Positions 17,608 to 26,714 of a stretch of DNA of 64,000 nt are shown in pieces (within the stretch, counting starts at the first letter, position 1; each line of letters starts with the position of its first letter). The translations under genes were made by a program, and so were the position numbers. This DNA comes from Azospirillum oryzae (lineage in GTDB: Bacteria > Pseudomonadota > Alphaproteobacteria > Azospirillales > Azospirillaceae), in NCBI RefSeq assembly GCF_008364795.1, contig NZ_VTTM01000011.1, forward strand, positions 1 through 64,000, written 5' to 3'. The notes below the pieces were generated by a model. The model had not been told where the DNA came from. It made no database searches and was given only the letters and a program-made list of their open reading frames with translations.

Positions 17608-18378
17608 TCAAACCGGATCGTCCTGGGAAAAACCATCGACGAGAAGCGAGGCGACGCGCTCGATACAGTGCCGGCCGATGGCCGCCGAGGATCCGGTGGG
17701 GTCGCCGAGAATGCCGTTGGCGCTGACCGCCGAAAGCCCATCGCGCCACATCAGTTCCAGGTCGCTTTGTGAAAGAAGCCCCAATCTTCCGGCCTCGTAG
17801 CGCCCCGCGCGCACCCGCTCGGGGTGGAGGTCGAGCATCAGCGAGGTTTCGGCGATATCGGCATGGCCGCCGACCTTGATCGGTTCGCCGCCCGCTTCCT
17901 CGACGGCATCGCGCCACCGTTCCAGCCACGCCTTCGCATCGGTGAAGGCTGAGATGCGGCAGGAGGCGGGCACGGCCGAGCGCAATCGCGGCAGCATCCT
18001 GGCCAAGGGCGGAGAATTGCCGACATGGGCGGAGAAGATGAGAATGCGCTCGAAGCCGTGTCTCGCCAGGCTGGTGCAATAATCCCGGCAGATCATTTCG
18101 AACGTGCTGTCCTGCAGGGAGATCGTGCCGGGAAATGCGAGATGATGGGACGAACAGCCGACCCTTATGGTCGGCGCGACCAGCGCGCCTCCCACGCCCT
18201 TCGCCACCAGGATGCCGAGATGGTCCGCGTGGTCGGCATCGACGCTGAGGGTCAGGTGTGGTCCGTGCTGCTCCACCGCCCCGCAGGGGATGACGATGGT
18301 CCGGGTGCCGCCCGCAATGGCGAGAGCGACCTCGGAAGAGGTCATGAATTCAAGCCGGAGATGATCGCCGTCAGCCAT
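17608..18378 (-). CDS. Creatininase-family amidohydrolase
   Basis: A 256-residue creatininase-like metal-dependent hydrolase. The metal motif is retained: VEQHGPHL (E36, H38) and the aspartates of SVDADHADH (47-52). So is the C-terminal GGHADIAETS, which matches HAGExETS of the family. The usual NGHGGN is SAHVGN here (H118, N121), keeping the histidine and final asparagine. The family hydrolyses cyclic or linear amides (creatinine, formamides). The ATG at 18378 overlaps the crotonase stop by eight bases and has GAGG seven bases upstream. A role in opening an amide or lactam made by the monooxygenase is inferred. Confidence 0.88.
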   Translation of the reverse strand: MADGDHLRLEFMTSSEVALAIAGGTRTIVIPCGAVEQHGPHLTLSVDADHADHLGILVAKGVGGALVAPTIRVGCSSHHLAFPGTISLQDSTFEMICRDYCTSLARHGFERILIFSAHVGNSPPLARMLPRLRSAVPASCRISAFTDAKAWLERWRDAVEEAGGEPIKVGGHADIAETSLMLDLHPERVRAGRYEAGRLGLLSQSDLELMWRDGLSAVSANGILGDPTGSSAAIGRHCIERVASLLVDGFSQDDPV

Positions 18379-19135
18379 GCTGCTGCCTCGTTTTGCGTTG
18401 GAGGAACCGTTCACGCGCCGCGGCCGTCTCTTCGCGGTTCAGGTATTCCTGCATGTCGCTGAGCGAGCGCTCTTCGAGTTCATCGTCGGTCATCTGCGCC
18501 GCATCGTTGAAGGTCCGTTTGATTGCCGAGAACAGATGCATGTCCTTGAGGCGAAGCGTCTCGGCAACGACCCGGGTCCGGTCCTGCAGGTCGCTGAAAC
18601 TGACGATTTCATCGACCAGGCCAATCGCCTGCGCCTCCTGTGCCGAAACAAGCTCGCCGGAATAGAGCAGGCGCTCGGCAGCCCGGCGCCCGAGGCGGTT
18701 CATCGCCTGGCGCATGCCCTTCGCGGCGGGGAGCAGCCCATGGTTGATTTCGGGAAAGCCGAACTTCGCGCCGTCACTCGCCACGACATGATCCGCAAAC
18801 AGAACCAGTTCCAGCGCCCCTCCCACCGCATAGCCGTTGACGGCGCACAGCAGCGGGCAGCGGTAGCGTTCGAGCGCGGTCAGCAGACGGTGGAAGGCGC
18901 GCATTCGCGGGATCGCGGCTTTCGCGTTGATGGTGATTTCGCGAATGTCGCCGCCGGCACTGAAGAAGCGCCCGCCCGCGCCGGTCAATATCACGGCCGG
19001 CGCCTCGGCCTCCTCGCCGAACCGGGCGAGATCGTCCGCCAGCGCCTGGATCAGATCGAGGGTAAGCGCGTTGGCGGGCGGCCGGTCCATGGTCAGCCGG
19101 ACCAACGTCGTGGATAAACGATCCATCCTCAGCAT
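18371..19135 (-). CDS. Enoyl-CoA hydratase/isomerase family protein (crotonase) 2
   Basis: A 254-residue crotonase with GGRFFSAGGDIREI (oxyanion hole), NGYAVGGALELVLFADHV, and FGFPEINHGLLPAAKGMRQA, which keeps the usual Pro-Glu pair. It is distinct in sequence from crotonase 1 (15479-16267). The ATG at 19135 has AAGGA six bases upstream and follows the ligase stop by 11 bases; the same frame stays open upstream to 19399, but that stretch overlaps the ligase gene. It would act on the CoA thioester made by the ligase encoded just upstream. Confidence 0.91.
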   Translation of the reverse strand: MLRMDRLSTTLVRLTMDRPPANALTLDLIQALADDLARFGEEAEAPAVILTGAGGRFFSAGGDIREITINAKAAIPRMRAFHRLLTALERYRCPLLCAVNGYAVGGALELVLFADHVVASDGAKFGFPEINHGLLPAAKGMRQAMNRLGRRAAERLLYSGELVSAQEAQAIGLVDEIVSFSDLQDRTRVVAETLRLKDMHLFSAIKRTFNDAAQMTDDELEERSLSDMQEYLNREETAAARERFLQRKTRQQHG

Positions 19136-19146
19136 TCTGCATCCTT

Positions 19147-20823
19147 TCAGATCGTGCAAGGCTCCGTGGCGGCCGATCCGTCGGATTGGACGGAGGCGAA
19201 CCGGGCGCGCAGGGTCTTCTTGTCGATTTTCCCGACACTCGTTCTCGGCAGTTCGCTGACGGCGATGAAGTGGTCGAGTTTCGCGTATCGCGTGATCGCG
19301 CCGTCCGCGATTGCCGCCTCGATTGGCCGGTTCAGCGTTCCCAGCGTCACGGTCGCGCCGGGAGCGGGCACGATCACGGCCAGCGGCCGTTCGCCCCAAT
19401 GGTCATCCGGCACGGCGACGACGGCCGCTTCGACGACGCCGTCGGCATTCGCGACGATGCTTTCCAACTGGATCGAATCGATCCATTCCCCACCGCTCTT
19501 GATGACGTCCTTGAGGCGGTCGCAGATCGTCACGTTGCCGTTCGCATCGATGGTCGCGATGTCCTGCGTGTGGAGCCATCCGCCCCGCCACAGGACTCTC
19601 GATCCCTCCTCGTCGCCCACGTAGCAGGGCGTAAGCCAAGGTGCCCGCACCACCAGTTCCCCGCGCGACCGTCCATCCCGTGGAAGCGGGTTCATGGCCT
19701 CGTCGACGATCCTCGTCTCGACCAGCGGAATCGGCACTCCCGCTCTGGTCAGCAGATGGCACTCGTCAGCGGAACCCGACTCAGATCCGGGCGAGCGGCG
19801 CGTTACCGTGAGGATCGGTGCCGTCTCGGACATGCCGTAGGCGCCGACGATCTCCATGCCGCGGCGCCGTCCTTCCGCGAACAACGCCGGGGTGAGGCTC
19901 GAACCGCCGACCACCATCATCCAGCCGGACAGGTCCGTTGCGCTGCGGTCCGCCGCGGCAATAACCATCTGCAGAACGGTCGGGACGCCGTGCGAATAGG
20001 TGACGCGATGCTCGGTCCGCAGCCTGCAGATCATGTCGGCGTCGTACCGACCCGGATAGACCTGCTTCAGGCCCAGCATGGTCGCGATATAGGGCATGCC
20101 CCAGGCGTGGACGTGAAACATCGGCGTGAGCGGCATGTAGACGTCGTCGACCCCGAATCCCCGATGGCGCGTGTCGCCGGAATGGCCACACAGGGCCAAG
20201 GTATGCAGGACAAGCTGCCGGTGGCTGAAGCAGACCCCCTTCGGATTTCCCGTCGTCCCGGACGTGAAGAAGGTCGTCGCGATTGCGTTCTCGTCGAAAT
20301 CCTTGAAATCGAAACCGGGGTCGGCGGCCGAGATCAGGTCCTCATACTCACCGGCCGCCCATAGGGGTGCCGGCTCGCCGGTCCCGTCCATGATCGCGAT
20401 GATCGCCTTCAGGCCGGGAAGGGCTTGCCGGATCTCGTCCAGAAGGGGGAAGAAGTCGCGGTGGACAATGATGATGCCGGGCTTCGTCTTGACCAGCGTG
20501 TAGAGGAGCTGGTCGATCGGCAGGCGGACGTTGACCGTCTGCAGCACCGCGCCCATCATGGGAATGGCGAAATACGCCTCCAGATATCGATGACTGTCCC
20601 AGTCCATCACCGATATCGTCATCCCCTCTTCGCCGCCCAGCGAGGACAGCAACGACGCCAGTCTTCCGACGCGTTGCGCGAATTCCCGGTAGGTCAGGCG
20701 ATGCTGGTCGCGGTACACGATTTCCTGATCGGCCGACGTGACGAGCGCGCGGTCCAGCAAGTGGCGGATGGTCAAGGGGTACCGGTAAGCCTCGTCGGTC
20801 GCGTCAGCGAAGCGCAAGGGCAT
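19147..20823 (-). CDS. AMP-forming acyl-CoA ligase, medium/long-chain type
   Basis: A 558-residue adenylate-forming ligase. The P-loop reads TFFTSGTTGNPKGVCFSHRQ, the YGMSETAPI motif is intact, and the C-terminal hinge carries GWLHTQDIATIDANGN and DRLKDVIKSGGEWI, ending in RTSVGKIDKKTLR with the catalytic lysine. The DRLKDVIKSGGEWIS form is typical of fatty-acyl and aromatic-acyl ligases of the FadD3/AlkK kind. It is the first gene of the long minus-strand series and starts at an ATG with GGAGAG five bases upstream. Confidence 0.92.
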   Translation of the reverse strand: MPLRFADATDEAYRYPLTIRHLLDRALVTSADQEIVYRDQHRLTYREFAQRVGRLASLLSSLGGEEGMTISVMDWDSHRYLEAYFAIPMMGAVLQTVNVRLPIDQLLYTLVKTKPGIIIVHRDFFPLLDEIRQALPGLKAIIAIMDGTGEPAPLWAAGEYEDLISAADPGFDFKDFDENAIATTFFTSGTTGNPKGVCFSHRQLVLHTLALCGHSGDTRHRGFGVDDVYMPLTPMFHVHAWGMPYIATMLGLKQVYPGRYDADMICRLRTEHRVTYSHGVPTVLQMVIAAADRSATDLSGWMMVVGGSSLTPALFAEGRRRGMEIVGAYGMSETAPILTVTRRSPGSESGSADECHLLTRAGVPIPLVETRIVDEAMNPLPRDGRSRGELVVRAPWLTPCYVGDEEGSRVLWRGGWLHTQDIATIDANGNVTICDRLKDVIKSGGEWIDSIQLESIVANADGVVEAAVVAVPDDHWGERPLAVIVPAPGATVTLGTLNRPIEAAIADGAITRYAKLDHFIAVSELPRTSVGKIDKKTLRARFASVQSDGSAATEPCTI

Positions 20824-20962
20824 GTCTGCTCTCCATCATGATCCTGTCGACCTTGCAGACCGCTCCGGTCTCCGGTGCGGGTCGGATCATCCCGCCACCC
20901 TCCGATGTCGCGGCCACCGGCAGGCGCCGATCCACAGTCGGCATGCAAGGGCCGCGTGCTGA

Positions 20963-20979
20963 CCAAGGTTAGCGCTTGG
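20963..20979. promoter_or_regulatory. Inverted repeat upstream of the ligase operon
   Basis: CCAAG (20963-20967) and CTTGG (20975-20979) separated by seven bases, in the 264-base gap (20824-21087) before the first gene of the catabolic series. It is 140 bases from the ligase start and could be an operator. The arms are short, so chance is not excluded. Confidence 0.3.
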
Positions 20980-21087
20980 CCCTAAATGGGTTCTTCCGAA
21001 GACTCCCCGCCTGCGCGCCCATGGAAGGATTTTCTGGCGCGAGCCAAGTGTTCGACGGCGAAAGATGCCGCGCTCTCCCGCGGCCGA

Positions 21088-21972
21088 TTACAGCGCGTCG
21101 GCGGCGGTCGCGGACCCGATCTCGACGGTCGCCGTCATGCCCGCGGCCAGTTCGACGCCGGGAGGGACCCGATCGATGTGGATGCGCACCGGTATTCGCT
21201 GGGCAAGGCGGACCCAGCTGAAGGTCGGCTCGACATTCGGCAAGCCGCGATGACCGGGCGTTCCGTTGTTGTCCTCGATCCCCCGGCCGATGCTTTCGAC
21301 ATGGCCGGAGAGTGGTTCATCGAAGCCCATCAGCATGATCTGCGCCGGGCTGCCGACCCGGATCCGCCGCAGCTTCGTTTCCTCGAAATAGCTGGTGATC
21401 CAGAAGCTGGTCGCATCGAGGATGGCGATCTTCGTCACGCCCGCCGTGGCATAGTCGCCGGGCCGCAGCCGCAGATTGGTGACGTACCCGTCGATCGGCG
21501 CCCGGATCGTCGCCCGTGCGAGATTGAGCTTGGCAAGATCGAGCGCAGCCATCGCACCTTCATGGATTGCGGCTGCCTGGGCGGCGGCGCCGGCCGTCTG
21601 CTGCAGGTCTTCCTGGGAAATGACCTCGCGGAGTTGGCTTCGCCGCCGCGCCGCCGCCTGACGGACAAGCATGTCCTGACGCCTGGCTTCGGCATCGGCC
21701 TGTGCGGACGCCACCGCAAGCGAAAACCGCTTGGCATCGATCACATAGAGGATGTCGCCACGATGCACATACTGGTTGTCGACGACGGAGACGGCGCCCA
21801 CGGTTCCGGAGACTTCCGGCGCGATCTGGACCACCTCCGCGCTTACCCGGGCATCGCGCGTCCACGGCGTCTGCTCGTGGCGGGTCCACACCTGCAGCGC
21901 CACGAACGCGGCAACCGTGCCGAAGCAGAGAGTCAGGGCGTAGCGCCCGAGCAGGGACAGCACAGGTTTCAT
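21088..21972 (-). CDS. aaeA: HlyD-family periplasmic adaptor of an aromatic-acid efflux system (AaeA-like)
   Basis: A 294-residue membrane-fusion protein. It has one N-terminal membrane helix (about residues 9-28), the sequence TRDARVSAEVVQIAPEVSG that opens the lipoyl domain, a short coiled-coil hairpin (about 80-150), and IRAPIDGYVTNLRLRPGDYA closing it. This is the EmrA/AaeA pattern. The start overlaps the stop of the DUF1656 gene as ATGA. With the FUSC protein (22181-24361) it forms an AaeAB-type pump for aromatic carboxylic acids. Confidence 0.9.
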   Translation of the reverse strand: MKPVLSLLGRYALTLCFGTVAAFVALQVWTRHEQTPWTRDARVSAEVVQIAPEVSGTVGAVSVVDNQYVHRGDILYVIDAKRFSLAVASAQADAEARRQDMLVRQAAARRRSQLREVISQEDLQQTAGAAAQAAAIHEGAMAALDLAKLNLARATIRAPIDGYVTNLRLRPGDYATAGVTKIAILDATSFWITSYFEETKLRRIRVGSPAQIMLMGFDEPLSGHVESIGRGIEDNNGTPGHRGLPNVEPTFSWVRLAQRIPVRIHIDRVPPGVELAAGMTATVEIGSATAADAL

Positions 21973-22184
21973 TGGAATGTTCCGCTGGATGGCAGAGCCT
22001 GCAGGAGCAGACCGTAGAGGAGGGCGAAGGTGGCGAGTTCGACGAGCGGCCGGCTGACGGTCAGGCGGAAGAGCCCTGCGGCCGCGAAGAGACGGACCGC
22101 CGCGATGGTCCCGACAAGCGCGACCAGGGCGACCACCAGAAGACCGGGGAGGAAGACGCCCCCGATGTCGAGATCGAGGATCAT
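21969..22184 (-). CDS. DUF1656 small membrane protein (AaeX-like)
   Basis: A 71-residue protein with two hydrophobic helices (about residues 10-35 and 45-65) and the DLDIGGVFLPGLLV start seen in DUF1656/AaeX proteins that accompany AaeA and AaeB. It is translationally coupled on both sides: its ATG overlaps the FUSC stop and its stop overlaps the AaeA start, both as ATGA. GGGAG lies eight bases before the start, inside the FUSC gene. Its exact role in the pump is unknown. Confidence 0.88.
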   Translation of the reverse strand: MILDLDIGGVFLPGLLVVALVALVGTIAAVRLFAAAGLFRLTVSRPLVELATFALLYGLLLQALPSSGTFQ

Positions 22185-24361
22185 CGGCCGCTCTCCCAAT
22201 TCACTGCGCCGCTCGGGCCCAAGGCGAACCGAAGGTCGATGAGCAGGTCGAGCAACAGAACGCGGTCCTTGATCGGGCTGTCGGCGATCCGCGCCATCAG
22301 CGTTTCGATGCGCCGGTGCAGAGCGGTGGCATCGGAAGGTCCCACCCGGGATCCGGGGCCGAAGCGCAGGGCAATCGCGGTGAGAAGCTCGAACCCGTCA
22401 CAGCCGATCTGGCCGCTATTGTTGGCGCCGTCATTGCCGTCGATATGGTGGATTGCCTGATAAAGCCGACCGGCGGCGTGACCGACACGAAGATGGTGCA
22501 GGGTGTCGTCGAGCACATCCGGGTGGGGTTTCCCGGACAGCCGGAGCCGCGGCAGCAGCAGCGCCGTCCGGTCGATCATGAGGCTTGTCCAGTGCGCCTC
22601 GTCGGGTCCGCCGCCCAGGGCCCGCCGCCTGACATCCTGTCGATTCACTCGAAGCAATCGGCCGATCGCCGCATCGACCGGTATGGTCTGGAACAGGCTC
22701 ATGCTCACCACCGCAAACCCTGTCGCCGCAAACAGCGCGATGACGCTGTTGAGCGACCCGGCGAAGTCGCCGGCATATGTGGCGCCCAGTCCCGAAAGGA
22801 TCGGGATCGTCAGGGTGATGCCGAGCGCCATGTAGGTCGCCGGGGGCCGCGCCTGCAGGGAACCGGCAATCAGGAAGGCCGGTGCGAGCACCGCGACGAG
22901 ACCGGCAAAGTCCGTCACGCGGGGAAGGATGACGAAGCTGTAGATGAGGCTGATCGCCACCCCGACGACCGAACCGATCATGTATTTGACGACATTCGGT
23001 GCCGGCGTATCGACATTGCCGAACAGTGCGCAGCATACGCCCAGGATCGAGACCGCCAATCCGCCCTCCGGCCATGCCGACCAGATCCAGAACGCGCAGC
23101 CGATGACGATGCCGGCGACCGCGCCGAGCGCGGCCCTGGCCGCCATCCAGGGGTCGCGGTGATAGACATAGCCCGTCGCACGGCTGGAGCGGAGGTGCGA
23201 TGCTGCGTCCGGCGGCCGGGCGGCGGCTGTGGAGGTCCGTGCGCCCCTTCGTGCGCCCCTCCGTACAATGATCCGTTCAAGCCGGTCGCAGTCATGGAGC
23301 AGGCCGATCATCTCGGCGAGGTGCCCCGCGAGGTTCGCCGCCAGCCTGTCGCCGGCCGTCACGGCATCCGCCGCGATGCGTGTCCGCACCGTCCGGGTGC
23401 GGTCGATCAGCCGGATCGCGATGGCATCCCGCTCGGCCGCATCGGCGGCGGCGACCCAACGCCCCATTTCATCCAGCAGCGCGGCCAGTTCGTCGGGCGG
23501 CCTGTTGTGTCCGGTGCGGAGGACACGGATGCGATCCTCGACCTCCGTCGCGAGCGGAAGCAGTCGTGCAAGGCGGTCATGGATCAACTGCAGCGTCTCT
23601 AGGCTCGGCGTTGCCGGGACCGGGTCGTAGGGCAGGTAACCGGCCAGCCCTTGCAGAGCGAGAAGATCCGCCGCAAGCCGGTCGCGGTCGCGGCGGGTTT
23701 CCTGCCCGGAGCTTCCGCGAAGCGCGTCGCCTGCCAGCCGACGGGCGTCCCGCAGAGTTGCCGACAGCTTGGCGGTGAACTGGCCGGTCATGCGCTTCGG
23801 CAGGACAAAGCGGTGAACCAGGATGGCGCAGAGAATCCCGATGGAGATTTCCTGGACCCGCACCGACGCCGTATCGAAGATTGCAGCGGGATTGAACACG
23901 CTGGGGAACCCGATCAGGCTGGCGGTATAGCCGGACAGAACGAAGGCATAGGCGCGCGCGGTGCGATCGAGCAGCGAGAGGTAGAGGCACAGGCCGTTCC
24001 AGCAGGCGAGGACCATGCTGCAGACGATCGGATCGTTCACGAAACAGGGGACGATCACCACGGTCGCCACGGCTCCGACGATCGTCCCCGCGAAGCGATA
24101 GACGCCGCGGCTGAGCGACGCGCCGGCCGAGCTTTGCGACACGATATAGACGGTGAGAATGGCCCAAAAGGGCTTCGGCAATCCCGCGCGCAGCGCGATG
24201 TAGTAAGCCAGCATCGCCGCGGCGAAGCTCTTCATCGAGAAGAGCAGTGCATCCGCATCCGCCCGCAGCGCAGGGTTCCCGGATTGAAGCGCGCACACGC
24301 GGGCGATTGCTGCGATGCCGGTGGTCGTGAAATGCCGGTTTGAAGGATGTTCGGTTCTCAT
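22181..24361 (-). CDS. aaeB: FUSC-family efflux protein (AaeB-like)
   Basis: A 726-residue inner-membrane protein with two clusters of hydrophobic helices (about residues 40-200 and 405-560) around a soluble middle domain. This is the FUSC/AaeB architecture. The segment AGLPKPFWAILTVYIVSQSS and the later repeat around PPATYMALGITLTIPIL are typical. It would export aromatic carboxylates with AaeA and the outer membrane. The ATG at 24361 is used; a TTG at 24391 has no site. It is divergent from an AraC-type regulator 66 bases away, which likely controls it. The order B-X-A differs from the X-A-B of E. coli. Confidence 0.9.
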   Translation of the reverse strand: MRTEHPSNRHFTTTGIAAIARVCALQSGNPALRADADALLFSMKSFAAAMLAYYIALRAGLPKPFWAILTVYIVSQSSAGASLSRGVYRFAGTIVGAVATVVIVPCFVNDPIVCSMVLACWNGLCLYLSLLDRTARAYAFVLSGYTASLIGFPSVFNPAAIFDTASVRVQEISIGILCAILVHRFVLPKRMTGQFTAKLSATLRDARRLAGDALRGSSGQETRRDRDRLAADLLALQGLAGYLPYDPVPATPSLETLQLIHDRLARLLPLATEVEDRIRVLRTGHNRPPDELAALLDEMGRWVAAADAAERDAIAIRLIDRTRTVRTRIAADAVTAGDRLAANLAGHLAEMIGLLHDCDRLERIIVRRGARRGARTSTAAARPPDAASHLRSSRATGYVYHRDPWMAARAALGAVAGIVIGCAFWIWSAWPEGGLAVSILGVCCALFGNVDTPAPNVVKYMIGSVVGVAISLIYSFVILPRVTDFAGLVAVLAPAFLIAGSLQARPPATYMALGITLTIPILSGLGATYAGDFAGSLNSVIALFAATGFAVVSMSLFQTIPVDAAIGRLLRVNRQDVRRRALGGGPDEAHWTSLMIDRTALLLPRLRLSGKPHPDVLDDTLHHLRVGHAAGRLYQAIHHIDGNDGANNSGQIGCDGFELLTAIALRFGPGSRVGPSDATALHRRIETLMARIADSPIKDRVLLLDLLIDLRFALGPSGAVNWESGR

Positions 24362-24427
24362 GCCCCCGATTGTCGGCGCATTGCGCAACAAGATAAATTA
24401 GGTATCCTGTCAAAAAATCCCTTAATC

Positions 24428-25306
24428 ATGCCAAACTCGATCATGCCGAATTCCAGCCGCTCGTCACGGTCGGCCGTTTCCGTCTTCGACCCCGACCTTG
24501 CGGATCGACCCGCGGTTGCACGCCTGCTCGACTTCGCCGAATACGAGGCGGAAGTGCCGGTGCACGTGCATCGGAGGGGACAACTGATTCTCGCGCTGCA
24601 TGGGGCCGTCACCTGCACTGCGGACGATGAGATGTGGATCGTGCCGCCCAACTGCGGCGTCTGGATTCCGGGTGGTATGCCGCACAGCGCCAGGGCGACC
24701 GCGAATGCCCGGCTCAGCTACCTGTTCGTGGAGCCGGGAGCCGCAAGTCTGCCCGATGTCTGTTGTACCCTGTCGATTTCTCCACTGGTGCGGGAACTGG
24801 TCAACCGGCTGACCAGCGAAGTTTCGGACTACCTTCCGGACAGCCATGCCGGCCGGCTTGCAAGGGTGACGTTGGACGAACTGGCCGGGATGCCGCGTGA
24901 ACACTTCAACCTGCCCATCTCCAATGATCCGAAGATCCGGACGATCGCCGACGCGCTGACAATCGAACCGTCCGACCGCAGCACATTGGGGCAATGGGCG
25001 AAGCGCGTCGCGATGAGCGAGAGGTCGCTGGCCCGATTGATGATCCGGGAGACAGGCCTGACGTTCGGACGCTGGCGCCAGCAGTTGCACCTTGTCGTCG
25101 CGCTTCGTGAATTGGCCAGCGGGGCGACGGTGCAGACCGTGGCGGACAAGCTGGGCTATGATTCGGTCAATGCCTTCATCACGATGTTCAAGAAGGCTCT
25201 GGGAAGCACGCCGGCACAGTATTTTGCGCAACGCAGCGCAAGGCTGTCACAGTCCCGAATTGAGAAGAGCCCGTCAGGTGTCGGGGGCAGGGCGCATAAC
25301 CGATAG
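24428..25306 (+). CDS. Cupin-AraC transcriptional regulator (NimR-like), copy 2
   Basis: A 292-residue protein, the same length and architecture as the protein of 7285-8163. The ligand domain has VPVHVHRRGQLILALHGAVT and NCGVWIPGGMPHSA; the AraC domain has TLGQWAKRVAMSERSLARL and LGYDSVNAFITMFKKALGS. Stretches such as PISNDPKIRTIADAL closely parallel the other copy (PVSNHPKIQRIAAQL). The start is taken as ATG 24428, but 24443 is possible, since neither has a clear ribosome site. The 66-base gap to the divergent FUSC gene must hold both promoters, so it probably regulates the efflux set in response to an aromatic or acid effector. Confidence 0.9.
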   Translation: MPNSIMPNSSRSSRSAVSVFDPDLADRPAVARLLDFAEYEAEVPVHVHRRGQLILALHGAVTCTADDEMWIVPPNCGVWIPGGMPHSARATANARLSYLFVEPGAASLPDVCCTLSISPLVRELVNRLTSEVSDYLPDSHAGRLARVTLDELAGMPREHFNLPISNDPKIRTIADALTIEPSDRSTLGQWAKRVAMSERSLARLMIRETGLTFGRWRQQLHLVVALRELASGATVQTVADKLGYDSVNAFITMFKKALGSTPAQYFAQRSARLSQSRIEKSPSGVGGRAHNR

Positions 25307-25329
25307 CTGAAGAGAGCAGCCATCTGGAC

Positions 25330-25374
25330 GGCGGCGAGCGGAGGGCGGCGGCGTGACCGCCGCTCTCCGCCGCC
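25330..25374. terminator. Strong hairpin between convergent genes
   Basis: A 12-pair stem (25340-25351 with 25357-25368, one G-T pair) with a five-base loop, extended by an outer GGCGGC/GCCGCC arm pair (25330-25335 and 25369-25374). It lies 23 bases after the AraC stop and 93 bases from the thiolase stop, so it can end transcription from both sides. There is no T run, as is common in such GC-rich DNA. Confidence 0.65.
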
Positions 25375-25467
25375 TTAGGTTCAACCATGCGCGGCGTAGG
25401 CATCCATCACGCGGGTGGAATAGACCAGGATGGATGCGTCCGTCTTTGGGGCGGCGTTCAGAATGCG

Positions 25468-26667
25468 TCAGCCGATGCGCTCGATGGCGATAGCCGTGGC
25501 CTCTCCGCCGCCGATGCACAGCGAGGCCACGCCGCGCGTCAGTCCGCGCGCTGCCAGCGCGTGAAGCAGCGTCACGATCAGCCGCGCGCCGGTGGCGCCG
25601 ATGGGATGGCCGAGCGCGCAGGCCCCGCCATTGACGTTCAGCCGGTCGGGCGCGATGCCCAGGTCGCGCTGTGCCGCCATGGCGACCACGGCGAAAGCCT
25701 CGTTGATCTCGAACAGGTCGACGTCGCCCACCGACCAGCCGACCTTGTCCAGCAGCTTGGCAATCGCCGGGATGGGGGCGGTGGTGAACCATGCCGGATC
25801 CTGGCTGTGGGTGGCATGGCCGCGGATCTCCGCCAGGATCGGCAGGCCGGCGGCTTCGGCGACCGAGCGCCGGGTCAGCACCAGCGCCGCGGCGCCGTCG
25901 GCATTGGCGGACGAACTGGCGGCGGTGATCGTCCCGTCGCGGCGGAAGGCCGGCTTCAGCGCTGGGATCTTGTCGGGCGAGACCTTCAGCGGGTTTTCGT
26001 CCTGCTCGACCAGCCGGTCGCCGCCTTTGGCGGGCACGGCGACGGGCACGATCTCCGCCGCGAAGGCGCCGCTTTCCACTGCCGTCCGGGCGCGCGTCAG
26101 CGTTTGGGCCGCATAGGCATCCTGTTCGGCGCGGGTGAAGCCGTAGGCGTCGGCCGTCGCCTCGCCGAAATCGCCCATGGCTCGGCCGCCCTCATAGGCG
26201 TCCTCCAGCCCGTCCAGCATCATGTGGTCCAGCAGCCGGTCATGGCCGATGCGATAGCCACCGCGCGCCTTCGCCAGCAGATAGGGAGCGTTGGTCATCG
26301 ACTCCATGCCGCCGGCCACCACGATGTCGGCCGAACCGGCGCGGATCAGGTCATGGGCCAGCATGGTGGCCTTCATGCCCGAACCGCAGACCTTGTTGAT
26401 GGTCGTGGCCCCCGTCGCATCGGGCAACCCGGCGCCGCGGGCCGCCTGCCGGGCCGGTGCCTGCCCCTGTCCCGCCGGAAGCACGCAGCCCATCAGCACC
26501 TCGCCGACGCTGGCGGGCGACAGGCCGGCCCGTTCCACCGCCGCGGCGATGGCGCGGGCGCCGAGTGCGGTCGCCGGCAGTGCCGCCAGCTCTCCCTGGA
26601 AGCGCCCGAGCGGCGTGCGGACGGCGGACACTATGACGACGGGATCCTGGTTGGAAGAGGGGTTCAT
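25468..26667 (-). CDS. Acetyl-CoA acetyltransferase / thiolase
   Basis: A 399-residue biosynthetic-type thiolase. The acylated cysteine is C94 in INKVCGSGMKA. The conserved NEAFA, GGACALGHPIGATGAR and the C-terminal CIGGGEATAIA (usually CxGGGMGxA) are all present, so catalytic residues are intact. It would cleave or form 3-ketoacyl-CoA. The start is ambiguous between ATG 26667 and GTG 26673, as a GGAG suits the GTG. It is divergent from a TetR-family gene, with two identical operator-like sites between them. Confidence 0.93.
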   Translation of the reverse strand: MNPSSNQDPVVIVSAVRTPLGRFQGELAALPATALGARAIAAAVERAGLSPASVGEVLMGCVLPAGQGQAPARQAARGAGLPDATGATTINKVCGSGMKATMLAHDLIRAGSADIVVAGGMESMTNAPYLLAKARGGYRIGHDRLLDHMMLDGLEDAYEGGRAMGDFGEATADAYGFTRAEQDAYAAQTLTRARTAVESGAFAAEIVPVAVPAKGGDRLVEQDENPLKVSPDKIPALKPAFRRDGTITAASSSANADGAAALVLTRRSVAEAAGLPILAEIRGHATHSQDPAWFTTAPIPAIAKLLDKVGWSVGDVDLFEINEAFAVVAMAAQRDLGIAPDRLNVNGGACALGHPIGATGARLIVTLLHALAARGLTRGVASLCIGGGEATAIAIERIG

Positions 26668-26714
26668 GGTCACGGGTCTCCGGGTTCAGGACTCAACGGG
26701 GTGCTAATTAAATT

